Program-made: the position numbers and the translations under genes
Notes under the pieces: generated by a model
Databases searched by the model: none
Seen by the model: only the letters and a program-made list of their open reading frames with translations
What the model was told of the DNA's origin: nothing
NCBI RefSeq assembly: GCF_013374995.1
Contig: NZ_CP056030.1
Span: 2,946,501 to 3,010,500, forward strand
Length of the DNA: 64,000 nt
Direction of reading: 5' to 3'
Origin: Pseudomonas eucalypticola
GTDB taxonomy: Bacteria; Pseudomonadota; Gammaproteobacteria; Pseudomonadales; Pseudomonadaceae
Shown here: positions 29,585 to 38,492 of the stretch, piece by piece
How the letters are laid out: every line of letters begins with the position of its first letter
Position numbering within the stretch: the stretch's first letter is position 1

Positions 29585-29666
29585 GGGCCTCCGCCGGGTG
29601 AGGGGTCGGTCGTTGATGAAGAACATAAAGGCAGGGTTGGGCGGTTGTGAAATTCGATTTTGTTCT
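29585..29666 (-). promoter_or_regulatory. Promoter/leader region B shared with region A
   Basis: Element 1 (29585-29611) lies 31 nt before the start at 29554 and reads GGGCCTCCGCC-GGTG-GGGGTCGGTC-like on the plus strand, as in region A. Element 2 (29646-29666, TGTGAAATTC with T-run) matches 26082-26102. It lies in the divergent gap with the LysR gene at 29840, a usual place for LysR binding. The rest of 29667-29839 is AT-rich promoter-like DNA. Confidence 0.5.
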
Positions 29667-29839
29667 AACGTAATTATTAATTAATTGAATTTAATGATAG
29701 TTAACTATTACGATAATGCATATTAAGCCGATGCTGCGCCTACCACAGGCACCCCGGGGCATCATCATCTAGCCAACCCCCCACCTTTAGTACTATGCTT
29801 TTCCCACATTTTGTCACCCCCCAAACATGTGCGGCCCGA

Positions 29840-30745
29840 ATGAAAATTGATGATATCGATGCCTTTGTCGCGGTAATCCGTTGCCAGTCGATCAGCCATG
29901 CGGCCGAGTCCTTGCAGTTGACCCAGCCCGCCATCACCCGGCGGGTGCAGAATTTCGAGCAGGCGCTGGGGGTGGAACTGTTCGACCGCAACACCAAGCC
30001 GCTCAAGCCGACGCTCATCGGCCACCAGGTGTATGAACAGTGCCGCACCATCCTGCGGGAGATGGATGCCCTGCGCGAACTGGTGGCCAGTGATGCGCCG
30101 CCCACGGGTGTGCTGCGCCTGGGCGTGCCGCAGACTATTGGCGACGTGGTGCTGCTCGATGCCCTCAAGCAATTGCGTCAGCAATACCCGGCGCTGCGTG
30201 CGCAGGTGGCCACCGGGTGGGGCAGCCACCTGGTGGGCAAGATCGAGAAGGGCGAATTGGACGCAGCCGCCGCGCTGTTCCCGGCCGGCAAGATCTTTCC
30301 GGACAACATCATTGGCGAGTCCATTGGCAAGATGGAGCTGGTAGTGGTCTGCGCCAAGGACAAACTGCCCAAGCGCCCCGGCAAACTGGCCGATATCTAT
30401 GACAGCGGCTGGATCCTCAACCCCGACGGCTGCGGTTTCCGTGCCGGCCTGCAGCGCACGCTGTCGGACCAGGGCCTGGGCTTGAAGATCAACCTGGAAA
30501 CCTTCGGCACCGAACTGCAACTGGGCCTGGTGGCCGAGGGCATGGGCCTGGGCCTGGTGCCCCGCGACCTGCTCGAGCGCAGTGCCCATCGTGAACGGCT
30601 GGCCGCCATACCGCTCAAGGACTTCAAGCCGGTGATGGACCTGTGGCTGATCTTCCCGCGCTTTCTGGGCAACCTGCAGGGGCCGGTGGAGTCTTTCGGC
30701 GACCTGGTGGCCCGGTCGCTGAAGAAAGCCAGGGATGCGGCGTGA
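29840..30745 (+). CDS. LysR-type transcriptional regulator (301 aa)
   Basis: The N-terminal winged helix-turn-helix is MKIDDIDAFVAVIRCQSIS...LTQPAITRRVQNFEQ; the C-terminal part is a periplasmic-binding-like effector domain with LRLGVPQTIGD and a GMGLGLVPRDLL end. The start is set at ATG 29840; the longer frame from 29795 adds residues unlike the family. It is divergent from the monooxygenase-dioxygenase-rhodanese operon and so probably controls it, and perhaps also the 25996 operon, which shares the same promoter elements. The inducer is unknown. Confidence 0.9.
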   Translation: MKIDDIDAFVAVIRCQSISHAAESLQLTQPAITRRVQNFEQALGVELFDRNTKPLKPTLIGHQVYEQCRTILREMDALRELVASDAPPTGVLRLGVPQTIGDVVLLDALKQLRQQYPALRAQVATGWGSHLVGKIEKGELDAAAALFPAGKIFPDNIIGESIGKMELVVVCAKDKLPKRPGKLADIYDSGWILNPDGCGFRAGLQRTLSDQGLGLKINLETFGTELQLGLVAEGMGLGLVPRDLLERSAHRERLAAIPLKDFKPVMDLWLIFPRFLGNLQGPVESFGDLVARSLKKARDAA

Positions 30746-30857
30746 AGACATAAAAAAATATGATAATTAGCTTAGAATAAAATGTGATTTTTAAATGCTC
30801 CCCTGGGCGCTTAGGCTGCGTGCACGACAGTCCAAGGCCCCACAGGGAGCAGTGCCC

Positions 30858-31658
30858 ATGAGCAGCGTCACATCCTTACCGCTACACACCCAGACCAGCA
30901 GCGTGCGCGACCGCGTCAGCCCCGAAGAGTGGGAAGTGCGCGTCAAGCTCGCCGCCGCCTACCGCCTGGCCGCGCTGCACCGCTGGACCGACCACATCTA
31001 CACGCACTTCTCCGCCCGCGTGCCCGGCCCCGACGAACACTTCCTGATCAACGCCTTCGGCCTGCTGTTCGATGAGATCAACGCTTCGAACCTGGTCAAG
31101 GTCGACCTGGACGGCACCATCGTCGATGACCCTACCGGCCTTGGCATCAACTACGCCGGTTATGTGATTCACAGTGCGATTCATGGCGCACGCCCGGACT
31201 TGAAGGCCGTGCTGCATACCCATACCCGCGATGGCATCGCCGTGTCCGCACAGAAGGACGGCTTGCTGCCGATTTCCCAGCACTCCATTGGCTTCTCTGG
31301 CCGTGTGGCCTACCACGGTTACGAAGGCGTAGCGCTAGACCTGGACGAGCGCGAGCGCCTGGTGGCCGACCTGGGCGACAAGAGCGTGATGATCCTGCGC
31401 AACCACGGGCTGTTGACCGGTGGCATCAGCGTCGAGCATGCCTTTCAGCAATTGCACGGGCTGGAACGTGCCTGCGCCATTCAGGTGGCCGCCCAGGGGG
31501 CGGGTAACGCCGAGCTGGTGTTCCCGCCGCGCGAAGTCGTGGAAAAGGTCGAACAGCAGGCCAAGGCTTTCGCCGCTGGCGACGGCCCGGGCGTGGCGCG
31601 GCACTGGAACGCGCTGATCCGCCAGCTGGAACGCACCGACACCGACTATAAACTCTGA
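30858..31658 (+). CDS. Class II aldolase/adducin family protein (266 aa)
   Basis: The fold is shown by TDHIYTHFSARVPG, the zinc-binding LHTHTRDG and the later NHGLLTGG. Bacterial members cleave or decarboxylate phospho-sugars or hydroxy acids. ATG at 30858 has GGGAG 8 bp upstream. The LLM monooxygenase gene starts 13 bp after its stop, so the two form an operon within the organosulfur block. The true substrate cannot be told; a carbon fragment released by the monooxygenase is a reasonable guess. Confidence 0.87.
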   Translation: MSSVTSLPLHTQTSSVRDRVSPEEWEVRVKLAAAYRLAALHRWTDHIYTHFSARVPGPDEHFLINAFGLLFDEINASNLVKVDLDGTIVDDPTGLGINYAGYVIHSAIHGARPDLKAVLHTHTRDGIAVSAQKDGLLPISQHSIGFSGRVAYHGYEGVALDLDERERLVADLGDKSVMILRNHGLLTGGISVEHAFQQLHGLERACAIQVAAQGAGNAELVFPPREVVEKVEQQAKAFAAGDGPGVARHWNALIRQLERTDTDYKL

Positions 31659-31671
31659 GCAGGGAAGCAGC

Positions 31672-33015
31672 ATGAGCCGACAACTGAAACTGGGCGCCAT
31701 CCTCACGGGCGTGGGCACCGGCCAGGCCGATTGGCTGAGCCCCGAGATTCCCGGTGACGCCAGCGTCAACATCGACTGGTACCGCGAACAGGCGCGCCAG
31801 GCCGAAGCCGCCAAGTTCGACCTGGTGTTTATCGTCGACAGCCCCTACATCACCCCGGATTCGGCGCCCCATTACCTCAACCGCCTGGAGCCATTGACAC
31901 TGCTGTCGGCCATCGCCGGTGCAACCTCGAAGATTGGCCTGGTGGCCACGCTGACCACCTCATACACCGAGCCGTTCAACGTGGCACGGCAGTTCGCCTC
32001 CCTGGACCTGATCAGCAAGGGCCGTGCCGGCTGGAATGTGGTGACCACCGGCCTTGAAGGCGCTGCCGGCAATTTCGGCCGCGAAGAGCATATCGACCAC
32101 ACCGAGCGCTACCGCAAGGCCCGGGAACACCTGGAGGTGGTGCAAGGGCTGTGGGACTCCTACGAGGACGATGCTTTCCCGCGTGACAAACAGCACAACC
32201 GGTTCCTGGACCCCAGTCGCCAGCACCGTCTGGACCACAAGGGCGAATTCTTTTCGGTGACCGGGCCGCTGAACATCGCACGGTCCAGGCAAGGCCAGCC
32301 GGTGATTTTCCAGGCCGGCATTTCCGAGTCGGGCAGGGCGCTGGCGGCAGATTTCGCCGAGGGGATCTTCGCCGGGGTCGACAACTTCGAAGACGCCCAG
32401 GCCTATTACCGTGACGTAAAGCGGCGCACCGCCCAGGCCGGGCGCAACCCCGAGCATGTGGTGATCCTGCCCGGCATCGCGCCAATCATCGCCGACACCG
32501 ACGAAGAGGCGCGGGCCATCGAGCGGCACCTGCACGGTGAACTCGACCTGGACAAGGCCCTGGTGCACCTGGGCCGGCCATTCAATTACCACGATTTCAA
32601 GCAGTACCCGCTGGACGCGCCGTTCCCGGAACTGGGTGACCTGGGCAGCAACGGCTACCGGGGGCACGCCGAGCACATCAAGCAGGTGGCGCGCGAGCAG
32701 CAGCTCACCTTGCGCCAGGCAGCCCTGCGGTTCGCCACGCCGTTCTCGCATTTTGTCGGCTCGCCGCAGACAGTGGCGGACGAGATCGAACGGTGGTTCG
32801 TGGAGGGTGCCTCCGATGGCTTCAATATCCGTGTGACCGCGCCCAGCGAGTTCAAGGCGTTCACCGAGCGGGTACTGCCGCTGTTGCGGGCCAAGGGGTT
32901 GTTCCGCGAGGAGTACAGCCATGACACCTTGCGTGGGCACCTGGGGCTGCCGGTGGTGGAGAACCGCCATACCCTAGCCCGTCGCGTCGATGCAGGGCTG
33001 AAAATTCCAGCCTGA
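31672..33015 (+). CDS. LLM-class flavin-dependent monooxygenase, NtaA/SnaA/DszA family (447 aa)
   Basis: It starts SRQLKLGAILTGVGTG and has FIVDSPYITPDSAPHYLNR, KGRAGWNVVTTGL and GPLNIARSRQGQPVIFQAG, closely parallel to the 23670-25022 protein. It uses FMNH2 and oxygen to open C-S or C-N bonds. GCAGGGAAGCAGC precedes the ATG. It is the second gene after the class II aldolase and is followed by a REP-type repeat that may end the transcript. Confidence 0.9.
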   Translation: MSRQLKLGAILTGVGTGQADWLSPEIPGDASVNIDWYREQARQAEAAKFDLVFIVDSPYITPDSAPHYLNRLEPLTLLSAIAGATSKIGLVATLTTSYTEPFNVARQFASLDLISKGRAGWNVVTTGLEGAAGNFGREEHIDHTERYRKAREHLEVVQGLWDSYEDDAFPRDKQHNRFLDPSRQHRLDHKGEFFSVTGPLNIARSRQGQPVIFQAGISESGRALAADFAEGIFAGVDNFEDAQAYYRDVKRRTAQAGRNPEHVVILPGIAPIIADTDEEARAIERHLHGELDLDKALVHLGRPFNYHDFKQYPLDAPFPELGDLGSNGYRGHAEHIKQVAREQQLTLRQAALRFATPFSHFVGSPQTVADEIERWFVEGASDGFNIRVTAPSEFKAFTERVLPLLRAKGLFREEYSHDTLRGHLGLPVVENRHTLARRVDAGLKIPA

Positions 33016-33030
33016 GCCGAGCTTCCCTAC

Positions 33031-33125
33031 CGCGGCGCCTGGTTCCCAAGCTTCGCCCAGCCCCACAGAGCAGGTACAGATGCCTCTCTGTGGGACCGGG
33101 CGCAGCTCGGGAACCAGGCGCCGCG
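33031..33125. repeat. REP pair in the opposite configuration
   Basis: CGCGGCGCCTGGTTCCC with CCCCACAGAG is mirrored by CTCTGTGGGACCGGG with GAACCAGGCGCCGCG. The same arms occur in the other REPINs, but here the CTGTGGG ends face inward, with GCGCC ends outward. It follows the 33015 stop. The remaining gap 33126-33364 is AT-rich, with a stem GGTGCCC-CGGAC-GGGCACC at 33309-33327 before the receptor gene. Confidence 0.72.
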
Positions 33126-33364
33126 TTCGTTTCAGGTATACCAAAACATTCAAATAGCTGATCTAAAATACAAAAAACAATAAAATAAAATCATATAGTT
33201 TTATGTCGAAATAGAATTATACAGCGCTCACTTATTCCCATACCTTAGCTCCCAGACCACCTACCCCCACCCCCGGATGGTATCCATCAGAACAGGCCTG
33301 CAGCCTTTCGGTGCCCCGGACGGGCACCCGCTTCGCAGGTGTTGGACGGGAGTCACCCCCAGGT

Positions 33365-35800
33365 ATGGAATTCGTCAGCCAACGCAGTGGACGCAATCCT
33401 CTCACCCCGACTGTGAGCCTCAGCCCCCTGGCCGTGGCCGTGACCGGTATCCTCTTTGCCTCGGTCGCCCACGCTGAAGACAGCGCGCTGGACACCGTGG
33501 TCGTCACCGGCAACCGCGGTGCCGAGCAGCGCACGGTCACCAGCAGCCCGGTGCCGATCGACGTGGTCAGTGCCAAGCAGTTGCAGGCCACCGGCAAGCC
33601 CGGCCTCATGGAGGCCTTGAGCGCCGCGATTCCCTCGCTGACCCTGCCGGAAAAGACCGGCTGGGACGCCAGTGGCATGGCCCGCGCGCCGAACCTGCGC
33701 GGGCTCAACGCCGCCGAGGTGCTGGTGCTGGTCAACGGCAAGCGCCGCCACACTGCGGCCACCCTGAACATCAACGGCATCAACACCGGCGCCGCGCCGG
33801 TGGACCTGGACATGATCCCCATCGGCGCCATCGACCACGTCGAAGTGCTGCGTGACGGCGCCGCTGCCCAATACGGCTCGGACGCTATCGCCGGGGTGAT
33901 CAACGTGATCCTCAAGGCCGATTCAAGCGGCACCTCGGTGACCCACGTCGGCCAGGGCTACGACGGCAAGAAACAGACCGTGCAGCAGAGCCTCGACAAG
34001 GGATTCGAGATCGGCGACGGCGGCATCGTCCACCTGTCCCTGGACGCGCGCAACCAGAACGATGACAACAAGGCCAGTGACAACGGCTACACCTACGCCC
34101 AGGCCTACGACAAGGCCGGCAAGTCCACCTACGGTGGCTACGGCACGCCGAAGATCGACCTGTACAACCTGGCCTACAATGCCGAGTTGCCGCTCAACGA
34201 TACCCTGAGCCTGTACTCCTTCGGCACCGTGTCGCACCGCGAAGCCGAGCAGGGCCAGAACTTCCGCCTGCCCACCATCACCAACACCATCACCACCGGC
34301 CCCAACGGCTACCCGGCCGGCTACACGCCCACCTGGACCATCACCGAGGACGACTACCAGGCCGCCTTCGGCGCCAAGGGCCTGGTAGGCGCATGGGACT
34401 GGGACCTGTCCACCACCTACGGGCGCAACGAGGCGGAGCAGGGCTCGTTCCACAACCAGAACCCGTCCCTGGGCGAAGCCACGCCGAACAGCTTCACCAA
34501 CGGCACCTGGGTGTCCGATGAGCTGACCACCAACCTGGACTTCAAGCGCAACTACGACATCGGCCTGAGCAAGCCGCTGGACGTGTCCTGGGGCCTGGAG
34601 CACCGGCGCGACAGCTATGAAGTGAAGAAGGGCGACTATGCGTCCTACGCCGATGGCGGCTACTGCGTGGCCCCGGGCAACTGTGCCTCGTCTGGTGCCC
34701 AGGTCACCAACGGCATCTCACCCGCGGACGAGGCCAGTGCCAGCCGCAACAGCGTTGCCAGCTACGTCGACTTCGGCATCAACCCGCTGCCCCAGTGGTA
34801 CCTGGGCACGGCGCTGCGCTACGAACACTACAACGAAGGCGTGGGCAGCACCCGCAGCGGCAAGATCACCACCCGCTACGAGTTCACCCCGCAACTGGCG
34901 ATTCGCGGCACGGTCAGCAACGGCTTTCGCGCCCCGTCGCTGGCCAACAGCATCTTCAGTGCGCGTTCCACCACCTATGGCGTGGTCGACGGGGTGTACC
35001 AGTCGATCAACTACGGCGTGCTGCCGGTGGACTCGGCCGCGGCCAAGGCGTTGGGCGCCAGTTCGCTCAAGCCTGAGCGCTCGACCAACTTCAGCCTCGG
35101 CCTGACCTGGACCCCGGCCGACCGCCTGAGCTTCACCGCCGACGCCTACGTGGTCAACATCCGTGACCGCATCACCCTGACCGGCACGCTCCTGGGCGAC
35201 GAAGTCACCCAGGTGCTGCAGGCCAATGGCATCAGCTCCACCTCCGGCGGCCAGTACTTCCTCAACGGCGCCGACACCCGCACCAAGGGCCTGGACCTGG
35301 TGGGCAACTACAGCCAGGACCTGGGCAACTGGGGCTCGCTGAAATACACCGCGGCCTTCAACTGGAACGAGACCGAGATCCTCAGCGCCACCGGCAGCAC
35401 CACCATCGGTGGCACCGAATACGAGTTGATGGACCGCAAGGCGCGCAACGTCCTCACCAGTGTGCAACCCAAGACCAAGCTGATCCTGGGGGGCGACTGG
35501 AGCATCGGCAAGTTCGACGTCAACCTCGGCCTGACCCGCTACGGCTCGTGGAAGGAAGTCAACGACGCCAGCGACCGCTCCCTGGACCGGGTGTGGAAAG
35601 CCCAGTGGATCACCGACCTGGACGTTGGCTACCACCTGACCAAGGACCTCAGCGTGGCCGTGGGCGCCAAGAACCTGTTTGACGTGTACCCGAAAAAACA
35701 AGGGGTGCCGTCTTCCACGATGGTCAGCAGTTATGGCGTGTATTCGCCCTATGGCTTCACCGGTGGCTACTACTACACCCGCCTGACCTACGCCTTCTAA
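33365..35800 (+). CDS. TonB-dependent outer-membrane receptor (811 aa)
   Basis: A signal peptide (LSPLAVAVTGILFASVAHA) is followed by a TonB box LDTVVVTG, a plug domain (DHVEVLRDGAAAQYGSDAIAGVINV) and a 22-strand barrel that ends in YYYTRLTYAF with terminal Phe. The start at ATG 33365 keeps the signal peptide; the longer frame to 33311 lacks a ribosome site. It lies 12 bp before an amino-acid-type ABC importer and an amine oxidase, which suggests the ligand is a nitrogen compound rather than an iron chelator. The ligand is unknown. Confidence 0.9.
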   Translation: MEFVSQRSGRNPLTPTVSLSPLAVAVTGILFASVAHAEDSALDTVVVTGNRGAEQRTVTSSPVPIDVVSAKQLQATGKPGLMEALSAAIPSLTLPEKTGWDASGMARAPNLRGLNAAEVLVLVNGKRRHTAATLNINGINTGAAPVDLDMIPIGAIDHVEVLRDGAAAQYGSDAIAGVINVILKADSSGTSVTHVGQGYDGKKQTVQQSLDKGFEIGDGGIVHLSLDARNQNDDNKASDNGYTYAQAYDKAGKSTYGGYGTPKIDLYNLAYNAELPLNDTLSLYSFGTVSHREAEQGQNFRLPTITNTITTGPNGYPAGYTPTWTITEDDYQAAFGAKGLVGAWDWDLSTTYGRNEAEQGSFHNQNPSLGEATPNSFTNGTWVSDELTTNLDFKRNYDIGLSKPLDVSWGLEHRRDSYEVKKGDYASYADGGYCVAPGNCASSGAQVTNGISPADEASASRNSVASYVDFGINPLPQWYLGTALRYEHYNEGVGSTRSGKITTRYEFTPQLAIRGTVSNGFRAPSLANSIFSARSTTYGVVDGVYQSINYGVLPVDSAAAKALGASSLKPERSTNFSLGLTWTPADRLSFTADAYVVNIRDRITLTGTLLGDEVTQVLQANGISSTSGGQYFLNGADTRTKGLDLVGNYSQDLGNWGSLKYTAAFNWNETEILSATGSTTIGGTEYELMDRKARNVLTSVQPKTKLILGGDWSIGKFDVNLGLTRYGSWKEVNDASDRSLDRVWKAQWITDLDVGYHLTKDLSVAVGAKNLFDVYPKKQGVPSSTMVSSYGVYSPYGFTGGYYYTRLTYAF

Positions 35801-35812
35801 GAGGAACCTGCC

Positions 35813-36766
35813 ATGCCGATCGTCTCCGAAGCCGTTCAATACCGCAACGATGCTGCGCCCGTGGCGAAACCGCTGCCCCCGGCCGCGTTGCAGATCGTGC
35901 CGGCCCGCCACCCAGGGCGCTGGGTGGGCACGCTGTTTGCCGCCGCCGTGCTGGTGGGCATCGTCCATTCCCTGGCCACCAACCCGCGGTGGGAATGGGG
36001 GGTGTTCGCCCAGTGGTTCCTGGCCCCGGCGGTGCTCAAGGGGCTGGGCAAGACCCTGCTGCTGACGCTGCTGGCGACCCTGATCAGCGCCGTGCTGGGC
36101 ACCGCCCTGGCGCTGGCGCGGCTATCACGATCGCCGCTGCTGGCGTCGCTGGCCTGGGGCTATATCTGGTTCTTCCGCTCCATGCCGGCATTGCTGGTGC
36201 TGATCATTCTCTACAACTTCGGCTACCTGTACGACCACCTCTGGCTGGGCGTGCCGTTCACCGACATTGGCTACCAGTGGTCAACGGTAGACGTGCTCAG
36301 CCAGTTCACCGTGGCGGTGCTGGGCCTGGGCATGCTGCAAGCCGCCTACACCGCTGAAATCATTCGCGGCGGCGTATTGAGCGTGGACACCGGCCAGCAT
36401 GAAGCCGCCGCGGCCCTGGGCCTGCCGGCGCGCCGGCGGATCTTTCGCATCATCCTGCCCCAGGCGTTGCGCTCTATCGTGCCCACCGCCTTCAACGAAG
36501 TGATCGGCCTGGTCAAGGGCAGTTCCATTGTCTACGTGCTGGCCCTGCCCGAGCTGTTCTACACCGTGCAGGTCATCTACAACCGCACCCAGGCGGTGAT
36601 TCCGCTGCTGATCGTGGCCACCGTCTGGTACCTGCTGATCACCACCGTGCTGACCAGCGTGCAGTACTACATCGAGCGGTATTTCGCCCGGGGCGCGCTG
36701 CGCAATCTACCGCCCACGCCGCTGCAACGCTTGCGTGGCTGGCTGAAGGAGAAGACCCATGGCTGA
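35813..36766 (+). CDS. Amino-acid-type ABC transporter permease (317 aa)
   Basis: HisM/GltJ-type inner-membrane permease. Hydrophobic segments start near residue 37 and continue through the protein, and the EAA loop is visible as [25 protein letters not shown] 30-residue soluble N-terminus precedes the first segment. Only one permease gene is present, so it probably forms a homodimer. The stop overlaps the ATPase start by 8 bp. Confidence 0.92.
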   Translation: MPIVSEAVQYRNDAAPVAKPLPPAALQIVPARHPGRWVGTLFAAAVLVGIVHSLATNPRWEWGVFAQWFLAPAVLKGLGKTLLLTLLATLISAVLGTALALARLSRSPLLASLAWGYIWFFRSMPALLVLIILYNFGYLYDHLWLGVPFTDIGYQWSTVDVLSQFTVAVLGLGMLQAAYTAEIIRGGVLSVDTGQHEAAAALGLPARRRIFRIILPQALRSIVPTAFNEVIGLVKGSSIVYVLALPELFYTVQVIYNRTQAVIPLLIVATVWYLLITTVLTSVQYYIERYFARGALRNLPPTPLQRLRGWLKEKTHG

Positions 36767-37544
36767 AGGGCGCATCGAAATCCAGGGCGTGAGCAAGCGT
36801 TTTGGCAACCAGTGGGTGCTGGATAATATAGACCTGACGGTCGACCCCGGGCAGGTGACCGTGATCCTCGGGCCATCCGGCTCGGGCAAGTCGACCTTGC
36901 TGCGCACCATCAACCACCTGGAGAAAATCGACGCCGGGCACATCACCATCGACGGTGAATACGTGGGCTATCGGCGCAAGGGCAACCAGTTGCACGAGCT
37001 CAAGGAACGCGAGGTGCTCAAGCGCCGCCTGGACGTAGGGTTCGTGTTTCAGAACTTCAACCTGTTCGGCCACCTGACGGTGCTGGAGAACATCACCGAA
37101 GCACCCTTGGCGCACAAACTGTGGCGCCGTGGCGAAGCCCGTGAGCGTGCCTTGGCACTGCTGGCCAAGGTAGGCCTGCAAGAGAAGGCCGACGCCTACC
37201 CCCGGCAATTGTCCGGCGGCCAGCAGCAACGGGTGGCGATTGCCCGCGCGCTGGCCCTGCGGCCCAAAGTGCTGCTGTTCGACGAACCCACCTCGGCCCT
37301 GGACCCGGAGCTGGTGGGCGAGGTGCTCGACGTGATTCGCCAGTTGGCCGCTACCGGCACCACCCTGGTGGTGGTCACCCACGAAATCGGGTTTGCCCGT
37401 GAAGTGGCCGACCACGTGGTGTTCCTCTGCGACGGCATGCTGGTGGAACAAGGCCCCCCTGAAGTGATTTTCCACCACCCACGCCACCCACGCACCGCTG
37501 CCTTCCTGGGCAAGGTGCTGACCGCCCCCCTGTTAAAGGAATGA
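36759..37544 (+). CDS. Amino-acid-type ABC transporter ATPase (261 aa)
   Basis: Walker [10 protein letters not shown] (about residues 37-45), signature LSGGQQQR, Walker [10 protein letters not shown] and the switch His in VVVTHE are all intact, as in GlnQ/HisP-type ATPases. It overlaps the permease by 8 bp and the binding-protein region by 4 bp (ATGA), so the three are coupled. It should power import of the substrate bound by the 37550 protein. Confidence 0.94.
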   Translation: MAEGRIEIQGVSKRFGNQWVLDNIDLTVDPGQVTVILGPSGSGKSTLLRTINHLEKIDAGHITIDGEYVGYRRKGNQLHELKEREVLKRRLDVGFVFQNFNLFGHLTVLENITEAPLAHKLWRRGEARERALALLAKVGLQEKADAYPRQLSGGQQQRVAIARALALRPKVLLFDEPTSALDPELVGEVLDVIRQLAATGTTLVVVTHEIGFAREVADHVVFLCDGMLVEQGPPEVIFHHPRHPRTAAFLGKVLTAPLLKE

Positions 37545-37549
37545 CTGCC

Positions 37550-38479
37550 ATGACACGCCCCCTAGCCTTGCTGGCCCTTGCGGTCGGCGCCGCGTTCGCG
37601 CTGCCGGCCCTGGCTGCCGATACCCCAACGGTGTTCGACCTCAGTCCCAACCGAGCGCACATCGACGCGCCCCGCAACCCGGCGGCCATTGCCCAGATTC
37701 CTGCTGGTTTCACGTTCGCCGAACCCGGCAAGTTCACCGTGGCGGTGGCCGGCGCCTCGGGCCCGCCCCTGGCGCTGCTGGCCAGTGACGACAAGACCAC
37801 CATCGGCAGCGAGGCCGACACCGCGCGGTTGATCGCCGACAGCCTGGGCCTGGAGCTCAAGGTGGTGCAGACCAGTTGGGAGGACTGGCCCCTGGGCGTC
37901 AGCTCCGGCAAATACGACGCGGTGCTGAGCAACGTCACGGTCACCGAGTCGCGCAAGAAGCGCTTTGACTTCGCCACCTACCGCCAGGACGTTTTGGGCT
38001 TCTATGTGAAGGACAGCAGCCGCTTGACCTCGATCAAGGAAGCCAAGGACGTGGCCGGCCTGAAGGTGATCGTCGGTTCGGGCACCAACCAGGAGAAGGT
38101 CTTGCTGGCCTGGAACGAGGCCAATGAGAAGGCAGGGCTGGAGCCGGCCACCCTGATGTATTTCGATGACCAGGCCGCGGCCACCCTGGCCGTGCAATCG
38201 GGGCGCGTGGACGCCATCTTCGCCCCCAACTCGATATTGGCCTACATCAAGGCCACGCGCGGCAACCTGCGGGAGGTGGGCCTGGTCAACGGTGGCTGGC
38301 CGCTGCAGGCCGACATTGCCGTGACCCTGCGCAAGGGCAATGGCCTGGTGCAGCCGATCCACACCGCGCTGGAAGGCGTCATCGCCGGTGGCCAGTACGC
38401 CGCCGTGCTCCAACGCTGGGGCTTGGACGCCGAGCGCATCGACCACTCGCAGATCAATCCACCAGGCCTGCCGGACTGA
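37550..38479 (+). CDS. ABC transporter substrate-binding protein, amino-acid family 3 (309 aa)
   Basis: A signal peptide RPLALLALAVGAAFALPALA precedes an SBP_bac_3 domain with EADTARLIADSLGLELK, WPLGVSSGKYDAVLSNVTVTESRKK and GSGTNQEKV. The start at 37550 is preferred, with AAAGGA 9 nt upstream; ATG 37541 overlaps the ATPase stop and would add three residues. The binding-site Arg is in ESRKKRFDFA. Its ligand is probably an amino acid or amine, as the oxidase and RidA downstream suggest. Confidence 0.92.
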   Translation: MTRPLALLALAVGAAFALPALAADTPTVFDLSPNRAHIDAPRNPAAIAQIPAGFTFAEPGKFTVAVAGASGPPLALLASDDKTTIGSEADTARLIADSLGLELKVVQTSWEDWPLGVSSGKYDAVLSNVTVTESRKKRFDFATYRQDVLGFYVKDSSRLTSIKEAKDVAGLKVIVGSGTNQEKVLLAWNEANEKAGLEPATLMYFDDQAAATLAVQSGRVDAIFAPNSILAYIKATRGNLREVGLVNGGWPLQADIAVTLRKGNGLVQPIHTALEGVIAGGQYAAVLQRWGLDAERIDHSQINPPGLPD

Positions 38480-38492
38480 AAGGAGCACCCCC

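Noticed and set aside
26024..29611. Shared leader element as a conserved leader peptide (DRPxTRRRP)
   Set aside because: A start codon is present only before 29554; region A lacks one and region C is out of frame by one base.
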